57,921 bases of DNA, from contig MU129982.1 in the NCBI GenBank assembly GCA_015039465.1, forward strand, positions 62,419-120,339, read 5' to 3'. Below the pieces are notes generated by a model. That model made no database searches and had not been told where the DNA came from. It worked only from the letters and a program-made list of their open reading frames with translations. Position numbers and translations under genes: made by a program. The first letter of the stretch is position 1. The number at the start of each line of letters is the position of its first letter. Positions 11,589 to 22,010 of this stretch are shown here, piece after piece. This DNA is from Phlegmacium glaucopus (Eukaryota > Basidiomycota > Agaricomycetes > Agaricales > Cortinariaceae).

Positions 11589-12237
11589 TTACGAGTTAAG
11601 AGGAACGGGCGCCGGAAGCAGCGGGTGGTTGTGGTAGAGCTGGGGACAATGACGTGGCGGATGGTCACAGTTGTAGCTGGTGGAAAGGATGGATTTGGTA
11701 TCATTATAATCGGCGTGGGTAGTACTTGCATTATTGATGCCTTCCGCTCTGAAATGGCGGTGAGTGTTGAAGAGGAGACAGATAACATCCATTGGGTGTA
11801 ACTCATTGATGAATCGATGTCGGATTCTGGATTCTGGATCTTGCGAAGAATCTGTGTTAAGGAAAATGAGTTAGCATCAACAGATGAAGAGGGAATATGA
11901 AAAGAAAGGTTCAAAACAAAAAAGAAAGGTACCCTCGATCGCCGTAATCGATAGGGTTATTTGCTAGACAAAAAACCGGAATAAAGATGTAGTGAGTATG
12001 CTGATAATGATAGAATAAACGACAAATACAAAAAGAAAAGGCTATCAAAGACCATAAAGGCAGAGAGATCGAGTAGGGTAAATGGATGAAAAAAGACCAA
12101 CCTTGGTGAGTTCGAACCTCCCCCGTACCCAAAATAATCCTTCGTCCGCGGCCACCTGCCTTGGAGGAGGAAGCGGGGGTAGGAGGAGCATTGGTGGACC
12201 TCTGAGACGAGGACGAAATTTTTGTTATTGTCGACAA
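11589..12237 (-). CDS. Hypothetical protein, probably two exons
   Basis: The N-terminal piece starts MSTITKISSSSQRSTNAPPT and runs into a basic, Gly-rich stretch (GGRGRRIILGTGE). A likely intron follows, since the read-through becomes hydrophobic and intron-like. It ends at 'ccttaacacag' near 11,860. The second piece reads RHRFINELHPMDVICLLF and ends LPAPVPLNS before a stop at 11,589. I do not recognise a domain. The donor is not certain and no homologue is in the window. It may be a real small gene, a truncated gene, or chance. Confidence 0.3.
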
Positions 12238-13106
12238 GGTGTTAAAGTTCCTTGGAGTCGAGGAGTCGCCGAAGTATGCCTGGTGGGCTGATTATGACGA
12301 CACTGACGAGGATGTCGTTTTCCATTGCAAGGAGTGTGTCTCGGCCTGAGCTGAATTTGAATGACGCTATGATGGCGCATTAGGTTAGGGCGGGGGCTTG
12401 TCTAGATAGATAGAGAGAAGATTTTACGTTGTGATGAATTTCATATAGGTCGTTCGAGGTGATGGGGATGATGATAGCTTATGCCGAAATGCTAGTGTCC
12501 ATATGACCTCCTCCGCATTCCGCGAAGTGATCCAGTGGCTCCTTCCGTGGCCTCTCTACCGTGTTGTGCAAATCCCTCGTAGCCTTGTGCCTCTGCTTGA
12601 CGACCACAGGATGAATACTCTTGGTAGAATTCAGGGCGAGAAACGGAATACAGCACCGTAGGTCCGTACAGTCCCAAAACACGCGTTTTGCAAACAGTTA
12701 ATGAGCTATATCTTCCCTGCGGGAACTGACAAGGACTGCGGCTTGCATCGCTGGAACGCTAAGGGGACAGGAGTGATGTCAACACAGTTCAAGTCAAAAC
12801 GCCAGTCAAGCATTGAAATTTGAAATTCGCCTAATAGTAAGCCGGCATTTATAACTCCTCCACGAGTTGAACCTGAACCCATTGCCTCAACAACCTTTCC
12901 TGTGGCAAGCACAAATGCGAGCAAAGAAACGATAAAGATGTTTGTCTACCTTGCCTCTGGGGTTCGTTCAAGGAGGTCAGCTCAACTCTTATCCTATTTT
13001 CGGTCATGCATCGAGCTGATGAAATTTTGACTGTTTCGACAACTTACAGGCATATGGAACGCCATAATCCTCGACCGCCATCTCCTTGTAATCATCCTGT
13101 AACTCC
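12238..13106. other. Intergenic with weak minus-strand ORFs
   Basis: ORFs of 60-72 codons at 12,479-12,682 and 12,706-12,924 have no recognisable family and overlapping alternatives in other frames. Nothing here can be supported as a gene. Confidence 0.35.
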
Positions 13107-13625
13107 TCATGAATGCCACGACGACACCCCACCTCCTCGCCACTTCCTCGCGAGTAAGCTATGTGCATGCGGCAAGAAAATTGGCCCCGAAAGTCCGTTG
13201 TTCTCTTGAAACTGAAAGGTGCCTTGTGGGTATACCGTCTGTTTCAAAGTAAGTCTTTGAGAAAACTGCTCCTTGCGTTTCCAGCTCGTTTTATTGTGGA
13301 TTAATCTCTGATGATCGCTTCTCTTAGATGTTCCATTAGACTCTTGAAATGTGGATTCTATCACTGTGGACGGTCCCTGTTCTCTGTGATGATTGCGGAC
13401 CCTGCACGGTGCCTTGCGGTAAATATCGCAAGTTTTGGTATGTTTTTCATTGCTTCTGGCCATGGTCCCTTCTAAGAGTCTCAAAATTTTCATAGAATCA
13501 ATATAGATTGTCAGATGACAGCCCAGGGGCAGGTAGAAGATCCGCTGCCCTGATGACGGCGTGGTCCCACCGTAATAGCCCATAGTATTTGAATATCCTG
13601 GGCCGGGATCTTTGGTCCATCGCAA
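13107..13625 (-). CDS. Hypothetical ORF, 172 residues
   Basis: A single uninterrupted frame beginning MRWTKDPGPGYSNTMGYYGG, rich in Lys, Arg, Ser and Thr, with no transmembrane segment or motif I recognise. It lies 245 bp downstream of the TPR-CHAT stop codon on the same strand. Length alone in this AT/GC context gives modest support; it may be a decayed piece of something else. Confidence 0.25.
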   Translation of the reverse strand: MRWTKDPGPGYSNTMGYYGGTTPSSGQRIFYLPLGCHLTIYIDSMKILRLLEGTMARSNEKHTKTCDIYRKAPCRVRNHHREQGPSTVIESTFQESNGTSKRSDHQRLIHNKTSWKRKEQFSQRLTLKQTVYPQGTFQFQENNGLSGPIFLPHAHSLLARKWRGGGVSSWHS

Positions 13626-13870
13626 AGATAGCTATTCGAGGGAGGAGAGTGCAGGGAGATTAGAGTCAGAAGCAGACCGTGATTCAAGTAAGGACATGGA
13701 CCAACGTGAACTTGAACGACCGAATTTGTTACTTACACATTGTCTCACAGATTGATGAGCCCCACGCTGCCAGTCAGAAGAACATGAGATATGAATTTGG
13801 TAGGATACTGTACAATGAGTAGTGAGAATATAAGACTGTAATTATAACGATGACGAAACAAAGAGAGCTA

Positions 13871-15081
13871 TCAGTAGCCGAAGTGCACATATGGAACCCA
13901 TGTCAAGAATGCAGTGTCATCCTTTCCAAGCCTCTCTCGAACTTTCCTCGTAGCGTAATCCAACGCATAGGCTGCCTGAGTACTATCCAATCCATCCAAT
14001 CCCTTCCCCCTAAGCAGATACCGATAGAACTCTGTCGCAAACGCTGGTCCATGCATATCGGAAATATTCCACATCGTACCAACCACACCGCGATAACCAG
14101 CAGCAAGCATACCAACTGCAAGATGGACGACTTCCTCCGATAATTTGAGGTCCCCTTTGCTTGTCTGGCATGCTGAAAGGAAAGCCAAGTCCAGGTTTGG
14201 GATTTGCTCCTTCATGATCTCGAGCAACTTCAAGCGGCCATCATGGAGACAGAGGCCGCTCTCAAGAGGCTCCTGGACATCTTGCACTCCGTGGCACGCA
14301 AAGTGGGCCCAGCTACGGGACTTCATCTCCGCCTTGACATTCTCTTTAGTTGCCTTGGAGTCCTCCAACAACAGCGCATCAATGCCGGTTCCTTTCATCA
14401 ATGCTTCAAGGGCATGCGTCTCTGTTTGGGTTGAGGGTATGGAGGAAAGACCCGGAGTGTTAGGTTGGCTGATAAGGACGAGGCTGGTACATTTGGAAGA
14501 GGTGGATGATGCAATGAATTTATCCTTAAGGGAGCGGACAGTCGGTATATATGACGAAACTACAAAATCGGAAATGCATGATCCTCGCTCGTATGCTGAG
14601 CCGTATACCCCAGCTGCATGGAGTGGAAGAAATGCGAGTGGGCCCGTTGGGCACCACCATATACGGCGGCGATCTGAAAGATTAGGAGGAGGCTGCAAAA
14701 GATGAGTATAAATAAGTTGAAAATAGGCAACACCTTACGGAGTATCCTAGCGCTTTGAGAATTGGTTGGACAACTTTACACCAAAGTTCATTTAGAATAA
14801 GCAACATGGATGCCGAATCAAGGCGGACACGCAGAGCCATGCGATCATGATCTTCCACCTCCCGTTGCTTGAGTAGGCCAAACTGAAGGGTCTTCTGTAG
14901 TTGCTCTGCTTGCTTGAGGCTAAAGTTCTCTAGAGAGATATGCAGAGGTTCCGATGTCCCAGCTATAAGCGCCAAGGCATCACATCGGGTCTTGTGAATG
15001 TTGAAGATGATGACTGGACCATCGGAAGGTAATGAGGACAGGAGGTCGCTGGCCTTAGGTGGTTGAAGAAAGTCATGGAAA
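13871..15081 (-). pseudogene. TPR-CHAT family protein, copy 2: 3' half with the CHAT domain, cut off by a hAT insertion
   Basis: This is the downstream part of the gene that begins at 24,269. It resumes immediately after the hAT element with HDFLQPPKASDLLSSLPSDG, continues through an intron at 14,693-14,738, and ends VPYVHFGY at a stop at 13,871. CHAT (caspase HetF associated with TPRs) domain features are complete: TGPLAFLPLHAAG, the catalytic His in WAHFACHG, the catalytic Cys in LAFLSACQTS, then AGYRGVVGTMW and DTAFLTWVPYVHFGY. CHAT proteases belong to the caspase/separase clan. Without the hAT element and one copy of its target duplication, the two halves join in frame into about 1,055 residues. 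As it stands this half has no promoter of its own that I can identify. Confidence 0.85.
15074..15081. repeat. hAT target-site duplication, left copy (CATGGAAA)
   Basis: Identical to 22,003-22,010 and directly abutting the element ends. Eight bp is the standard hAT duplication. Confidence 0.95.
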
Positions 15082-15439
15082 TAGTGTTGCCGCCGCTCAG
15101 CTCAGCTCGGCTGAGCCATGGAGCTAAGCTGAGTTTAAGCCGAGCCGAGCTGCCAATGAGGAAGCCGGCTCTAGTGTGGCTCCGCTCGGCATTGCATCAG
15201 CTGGACCAAAGCTCAAGCCAGCTGAGCCACAGCTTATTGCTTGATTAGGCAGTTCATCCGTTCACGTCGCCAATGCGACGAAATATCCAATTCTCGTCCT
15301 CTGAGGTCGTACCACAAGCTCCTTATGAAGTTTTCACACGATACCTCGACAATCAATCATCTCTTCAAGGGTTCAAACGTTCAAAGCTTCACGATTGACC
15401 CTTAGATTTTCTTTATTCAATGGTCAGAGCAAAACCTAT

Positions 15440-16735
15440 TGACAACCTCACTTCCTGCAAACTGACCCATTGTGATCTTCATCCTATAGGAAGTGCGTAA
15501 ACCCTATCCAACCTCGCCTCCTGAGCACTGACTTGCCATCATCTTGGTCCTACAGCCTGTGCGTAAATTCTTGCCAACCGCCCTTTTCCAGTACCGACCG
15601 GCAGTCATCCTTGTCCTATAGGTAGTGCGTAAATCCTCTCAAACCTTGCCTCCTAAGTCATCATCTTTGTCCTATAGGGAGTGCGTAAACTCTATCAAGC
15701 CTCACCTCCTATGTACTAACTTGCCTTCATCTTTGTCCTATAGTCTGTACGTAAACTCTATCCAACCTCACTTCCTGAGCTCTGACTTGACATCATCGTG
15801 GTCCAACAGCCTGTTCGTAAATTTCCGATAACTTCTTTCCAACCTCGCCTCCTGAGCACTAACCCGCTGTCATCTTCCTCCTATACGCTGTGCCCAAACT
15901 GTTTACAACCTTGCCTCCTCCGTACTAACCTGCCGTCATCTTCGTCCTATAGTGGGTGCGTAAATTCTCCACAACCTCGCTTCCTGAGTACTGACCTGCC
16001 ATCATCTTCATCCCATAGAAAGTGCGTAAACTCTATCCAACCTCACCTCCTGAATACTGACCTTCTGTCGCCTTTGTCTTACAGTTTGTGTGTAAATCAT
16101 GTCTAACCTCGCCTCCTGAGTACTGACCTGCCGTCATCATCATCCTATAGTTGGTGCGTAAATTCTCTCCACCCTCGCATCCTGAGTACCGACCTTGCGT
16201 CATCTTTGTCCTATAGTTGGTGCATATTTTCTTTCCAACATTGCCTGAGTATTGATATGCTGTTATTTTCATCCTATAGTCTGTGCGTAAACTTGATTCA
16301 ATCTCACCTCCTGAGTACTGACCTCCCGTCTTCTTTGTCCTATAGTTGGTGCATAAACTCTATCCAACCTTCTTCTGAGTGCCGACCTGCTGTCATCTTT
16401 GTCCTATAGGAGGTGTGTAAATTCTTTCCAACCTGACTTCCTGAGTACTGACCTCCCATCATCTTCATCGTATAGAGAGTGCATACATTCTCTTGAACCT
16501 TGCCTTCCTGAGTACTGACCTCTCGTCATCTTCATCCTATAGTTGGTGTGTACATTATCTCAAACCTACCCTCCTGAGTACAGACCTGCCGTATACCTTC
16601 GTCCTATAGATGGTGCATAAATTCTTTCCAACCTCGCTTCCTGAGTACTGACCTGCCGTCTTCTTCGTCCTATAGGATAGGAAGTGTGTAAACTCTTTTT
16701 AACCTGGCTTCTTGAGTACTAACCTGCCATCATCT
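15440..16735. repeat. Minisatellite, 19 units of about 66 bp, inside the hAT element
   Basis: The unit contains 'cctgagtactgacctgccg', then 'tcatcttcgtcctatag', then 'ttggtgcgtaaa'. The 'ctatag' (or variant) core recurs about every 66 bp, from about 15,483 to 16,667, in 19 recognisable positions. Units diverge by roughly 10-25% by eye. It does not code in any consistent frame. Each unit contains a pyrimidine-rich tract ending in 'tatag', which resembles a splice acceptor. Confidence 0.85.
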
Positions 16736-18379
16736 TGTTACATATTTCACCTTCAATTTTAAGAAAAGTTAGCTTGTATTGCGTTGACTCTCATTTATTA
16801 TACCCACTGTTTCCTGCTTAGTTTTCAAATAATTATGTAGATCATTTGATTTGTGGTTCTCAACAGTTATTACAGGTGTTTTATTGTTTGGGTGCTGGTA
16901 TCGAATGCAGCTCACTGTCCAGATATAATGCCGTTCCATCACCGTTATCTCAGGTGTCACAGGATGTGGTTCCTTTGCTCTTATCATGGGTCCATCGATA
17001 GCAGGTTCTATGTGACTTGACGGCTTCGAAGACGGTATAATGCCAACAACTGATGTCGACAACGCAAGGAAATCATGAAGAGGATGAGTGACAATAAGCA
17101 ATGGTAAGAAAAATACTATCATTTTCATACCTGTGAATTAATCTTGTAGGCAACAAGTTGTACGATCTCTCAAGATTGTTATTTCCACGACGAGCAAGTC
17201 CGAGGAACGAGGGCTGGCTCATTATCGGATAAGATAACGCCCAGCGTCAGAACAGCTTCTTCTTTCAAAAATCATATGCGTAAATAATGAATAAATGAAT
17301 TGCGATAGGGAGTGCTTCTCCCCATCGCCTTGGACCTGGTTCTGACACGGGAAAAAACCATTTACAAGTCCTCATAAGAAATTTTTCAACCCACCCACCA
17401 TCCCTTCAGCGTCTGGTACAGCTGGTTGGTTTCGGCACTTGTTTGCCACAATCGTACTCACCAGACGCTCAGGTCTTGCTCGGACTCCCCTTCAGATTAT
17501 TTCTCAATTGGTTTGGATCAAATGATTGGGCTGCTATCTCAGGCCAATCAAATCTCTCCCGAAAGACTACACCCAGCTCAGGCTATGGCCAAATCTTTCG
17601 GCGATTGTGACCATGCACAGACCAATCCCCTTTGCCTTCCGAGATCCAAACTTGAGGAGCCCGGGCAAGCCCTAGGCACAAACAAGAAATTTGTACCCAC
17701 GGATTCCTCTCATCATTCTCCACTAGCGACTCTAACATTTATATTTGTCTACGATGCGACAGTTAACTTATCTCTATCCGATCCTTCCTCTTCGTCCGGC
17801 TCTGCAGAAGAGTTTTAGCAATTATGGTTCAGAAAATCAAGATAGTAAATTCCTTGTACGTTCTTGCACTTCTGTGTTTATATCCATTCTGCATTTTCTC
17901 TCGCCTCATGTCAACACCCCTGCAGCTCTTTTGGCATTCCATTAGACCGCAGGTAGAAAGACTGTAACATCGGCTAAGATCCGCCTTTGATAAGATGATA
18001 AAGCCATTTGAATTCATTGGTTTGTTCATTACATTCTCTACTCCTCGTCTATTCCTAATTTACTTTCCGAAACAAAAACTTAGCAATGGCCTTAAAATGC
18101 CCCTGGCATTGTTCGCCGTTATCCCCAACCGTGCGTGTTTCAAGTCTTTGCTCCTCAAAATGTGAGGCTTGAATATATCTTATTTTGTCTTAGATCTCTT
18201 CTCCTATTCAATGAAGTGTCCGCTATGTGTCCTCATGTTGTTTTCTTTTTCACCGTGAATTCAATGGCATTGACGACAATTAATTTGAAGGACACCGGAT
18301 CTTGGTGGGTGGCAACTTGGTATTTTTGCTCAGCAAGTATAAAATGCTGAATGTTGGGGTGTAGCAATGGCATGTTCCA
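16736..18379. other. hAT interior without recognised gene
   Basis: Between the minisatellite and the transposase start. Short ORFs exist (for example 17,426-17,818 plus) but none has a motif or fits the transposase. It may hold the transposase promoter and leader. Confidence 0.4.
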
Positions 18380-21300
18380 ATGCCTCGCAGCAATCGCTCT
18401 TCTCGAAAAGACACCATGCATCCCAATGGTGCTTTGGAGATGGCTTTTCAAGTCAACTGTAAGTACTCGCTTTTGACTGTCATCGCAGCCTGCTACTAAA
18501 CTTATTTTATCCAGTAAATACCGCTCCTCCTCTTTCAAATGCAAAGATACCACCTAAAAACCGTGGCTCTACCAGGAGATTGGGTCGTACGCATGTTTCG
18601 CAGGCGTCAACTGCCCCCCAAAGCATTCCAGCTCCACATGTTGACGATGACACACATCCAACAGAACGTTTAGCCACCAATCAAAGCATTCTTAATGCGC
18701 CAGCCCCACAACCAAACAACTCTAGATCCCAAGCAACTCCTCTTCTGACTGTTCTCGAAATCCAGGAAGAGGAATGGCCCAACGCTTCCGACAATCCTGG
18801 TGAGTATTTTCCAATTTTCGGGGGCAGCATGACTGAATATTTTACTGTAATAGCGCCTACCATGCTCAACCCGCCTGACAACCCCTTCTTTGTAAATAAT
18901 ACAGAACTACCACAGCAACCTCGTCCAATGTCCCCGTCTCCAAGCTCCACTGATGAGGAGGAATTTCCCGGTTCACCTTCAAATTCTTTGCACTCTGATG
19001 ATAGCCCTGTCCGTCACCCAATGATACAAGCTGGTAGGTCTCCTCGAGCAGGTCCACATAGTAAATTCCAGAAGTCACCAAGGGTTCGTCGTGTAGGGAA
19101 GAAGAATGACATGCGAGCTAGAGATGTGTGGGCTTTCTATAAGGAATGTGCTGGGCATCATGAATGCATCTTCTGCCTGTAGGATCTCAATTTCACTGTT
19201 GGCATATAGGTTCTTATCTTGTTTATAGGCATCAACATGCGAGCGACCCACAAATTAAAGTCAAACACTTCATGGTATCAACAGGTACAAGTGTCAAACG
19301 CCAACATCTGGTCAATTGCCACATCGACACATGGGTTTCCAGCTGCGATCGCCTCAATATTCCAATTATTGCCAAGGCAGTGCAGGATGATGTGCGTAAC
19401 TGTAGGGTGAGGCAGGGACAGGCGGCCCATAGCAACCCACCATCAACGGAATCCCGCCCCCCTTTTTCACAAGAAGCATTCGTCAATGCAATCATGGATT
19501 TCATTATTGCTGATGATCAGGTCCACTTCTATTCTTATTTAATTTTTATTCTCTTATTCATCATATCTTACAGAGTATTAACGTCATCGAGAATCCTCAG
19601 TTGAGGGCAATTTTTTTGATGCTCCGGGAGGAGTTGAAGGATAGTGACATCCCTCACCGTACCAGCTTGCATAAACAGATACTTGATGCGTGGAATGAGC
19701 ACCTCAATACGCTCCAGGAGGAGATGGCGGTAAATAACTTATTAAATTAAATTAAGTTAACTTTATAGCTGATTTCTTTCGGAAGAATTCTCTTGGCAGG
19801 ATTTCTCTCACAACTGATTTGTGGTCAGATCCTAACCTGGTTCCGTTCATGGCAGTGACTGCGCATTGGATGCAGGCAACAACTGTGCAGACAACCGATG
19901 GACCTCAGCATTTGATAAACTTACGTTCTGATTTAATCGGCTTCCATCGCGTAAATGGGTGCCATGATGGAGAGCATTTAGCCACAGCGTTCATGGATAT
20001 CGTTGACCGTATAGGGGTTACATCAAAAGTATTTACATTATCTGCCCTGATATTTAGACATACTGATAATTGGATTATTAGGTTGGGTGGATTACGATGG
20101 ATAACGCAAGCAATAATGATACATTTATCGCACGATTTCAAGAGATGATGGAAGAGCGTGGCTATTCCTTTTTTGATAAGGTTTTGCGGCGAATACGGTG
20201 AGATATTTATGTTGCTAGAAATAATTGTTAAAAGTGACATTTTTATGGAACTTACTAGCTGCTTCCCTCATGTCGTTAATCTGGCCTGCAAAGCCATATT
20301 ATCTGCAATATCAAAGCTCGATTACACCACTGTCAATTTTGATAGTACCGCTGCCGACAACAACACTTTCATGGATAATATTGAGCAAGATCCAGTTGCA
20401 GCTATCCGAATTTTAATCAAGGCAGTAAGTGTCAATTGGTTTTTCTTCTTTTTTTGATATTAATGCTATGCTTGCTAGATTCGTGCATCATCACTTCGCC
20501 GACAATACTTCGCTGAGCTCTCCAAAGCTATTTATAAGAAAGAACTTCAACTTCTTCGAGATATGGATATCCGATGGTCATCAACACTGTTAATGATAGA
20601 ACGGGCGATATCTCTTCGTTATGTTAGTTTACGTTCTTCATCTCATCTTTCAATTTGCTAATTTTATTTCTAGGCCATCAACAAGTTCCTTGACCGCCCA
20701 GAATTTGATGAGCTTCGTAAATATCACCTAGATGATAATGAGTGGAAGGCTCTCGAAGCCTTCCATGTTATTCTTTCTGTAAGCTTGATTTCATGGAGAA
20801 TATCTGTATATCTAATCCATTATGTATTGTAGATTCCGCATGCATTCCAACAGCGGCTGTCAGCTGAGAAGACCCCCACACTCTGTGATGCAATCCCTTC
20901 CTTTGAAGCAATGGTACGCGTTTGGAAGGAGCATCAAGTCAAGCACCCTGAGACGGCAGAAATAGTTCAAGCAGGCCTGGACAAGCTCGGCGTTTATCGG
21001 GAGCGGGCAGACCTCAATCCAACATATATTGTTGCTATGAGTTAGTTCCATATCCCCCCTTCTCAATTTAAAGATTTGACAGTCATTTTAGTCCTTAACC
21101 CCAGAATGAAGCTTCGTTATTTCACTGAATATGAGCCACAGCGATATCTGTGGGCTAAGGACATCTTTGTTCGCACAGTATGTGAATATGATATTATATT
21201 ATACTTCTCATAACATACTCCCTAAAGCTCCGTCCATACTACGAGGCCAATTTCGCACCTAGGTCATCCCAAACTCCTGCCCGCCGTCGTAACCCAGCTG

Positions 21301-21831
21301 TTCCTGGTGCAACTCAGGGCTCATCATGGGCCGACGATCTTCTTGGCTTCTGGAGCAATAACCACAATCAAACTGAGAGCAGCAGTCTTGAAAATGAGGT
21401 GGAAGCATACCTGTTAGACTCTCGAACAGGTTCCAATTCTGTGATGTTCTGGCAGGTCCGGAGCAATTTGTGTTTGATATAGTTGATACTGACTTAATTT
21501 TAATATTTAGGAGAATCAACTACGATATCCAACTGCATTTTCAGCTGCGATGGATATATTGCCCATTCAAAGCTCAGCAGTTCCGTGTGAGCGAGTATTT
21601 TCTTCAGCAAAAGAAACCATGACATTAAGAAGGAGTCGCATTGGTCCCGATCTCATGGAAGCCTTACAGATGCTTAAATTCTCACTCAGGAATGGTAGAA
21701 CTTTGAATTTTACTGTTGGTACTACGAAGGAAGAGGAGTTAGAACTCCTGGAGATGGAAATGCGAGAGGAGCTGGGGATTCCAGGGGATATCAACGCGTT
21801 GGTACAGAGTTTACTAGAACAGCATCAGTAG
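18380..21831 (+). CDS. hAT transposase (BED zinc finger, RNase H-like core, C-terminal dimerisation region)
   Basis: Many exons with short introns; those I could place are 18,380-18,458, 18,515-19,178, 19,229-19,520, 19,574-19,729, 19,786-20,028, 20,082-20,197 and from 20,259 on, with matching phases. The N-terminus is Ser/Pro-rich. A BED-type zinc finger follows, with ECIFC spanning the second intron and a His pair in KRQHLVNCHIDTW. The catalytic core shows the first Asp in ISLTTDLWSDPNLVPF, the second in WITMDNASNNDTF, and the RW motif in MDIRWSSTLL. The C-terminal hAT dimerisation region contains PIQSSAVPCERVFSSAKET followed by RRSRI. It ends at a stop at 21,829-21,831. No internal stop or frameshift was found in the exons I followed, so the element may still be active. 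Confidence 0.88.
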
Positions 21832-22002
21832 TTGCCAAATAAGGATTTATTTATATCTGAGCTGCCCGCTTAGCCCTGAGCTGAGCTAGAATAAGTCAAC
21901 CAAGCTGGACCTGACGCAGCTTAGCTCAGCTTCGGAGCCACATGGTACCTAAAATGGCCGAAGCTGAGCTGAGCCGAGCTAAGCCGAGCTGCGGCAACAC
22001 TA

Positions 22003-22010
22003 CATGGAAA
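22003..22010. repeat. hAT target-site duplication, right copy (CATGGAAA)
   Basis: Matches 15,074-15,081 exactly. Confidence 0.95.

Larger units (their letters stand above)
15082..22002 (+). mobile_element. hAT-family DNA transposon, 6.9 kb, apparently autonomous
   Basis: Ends are TAGTGTTGCCGCCGCTCAGC on the left and the reverse complement of TAGTGTTGCCGCAGCTCGGC on the right, flanked by the perfect 8-bp duplication CATGGAAA. The subterminal 100-150 bp at both ends are packed with AGCTCAGCT/AGCTCGGCT/GCTGAGC words, the sort of short repeated sites hAT transposases bind. It carries one spliced transposase gene on the plus strand and a 1.3-kb minisatellite. It sits inside the coding sequence of the TPR-CHAT gene, in opposite orientation to it. 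Clean ends, clean duplication and open exons point to a recent insertion. Confidence 0.95.

Noticed and set aside
12095..12140. tRNA-like B box ('ggttcgaactc' on the minus strand)
   Set aside because: No A box at the right distance and no cloverleaf arms could be paired. Similar isolated B-box-like words near 7,165, 4,243 and 44,812 failed the same way.
15440..16735. CRISPR-like array
   Set aside because: Eukaryotic context, units degenerate throughout with no constant repeat/variable spacer pattern.
17426..17818. 130-codon plus-strand ORF in the hAT as a second transposon gene
   Set aside because: No domain or motif, no fitting splice sites, and it does not join the transposase frame.
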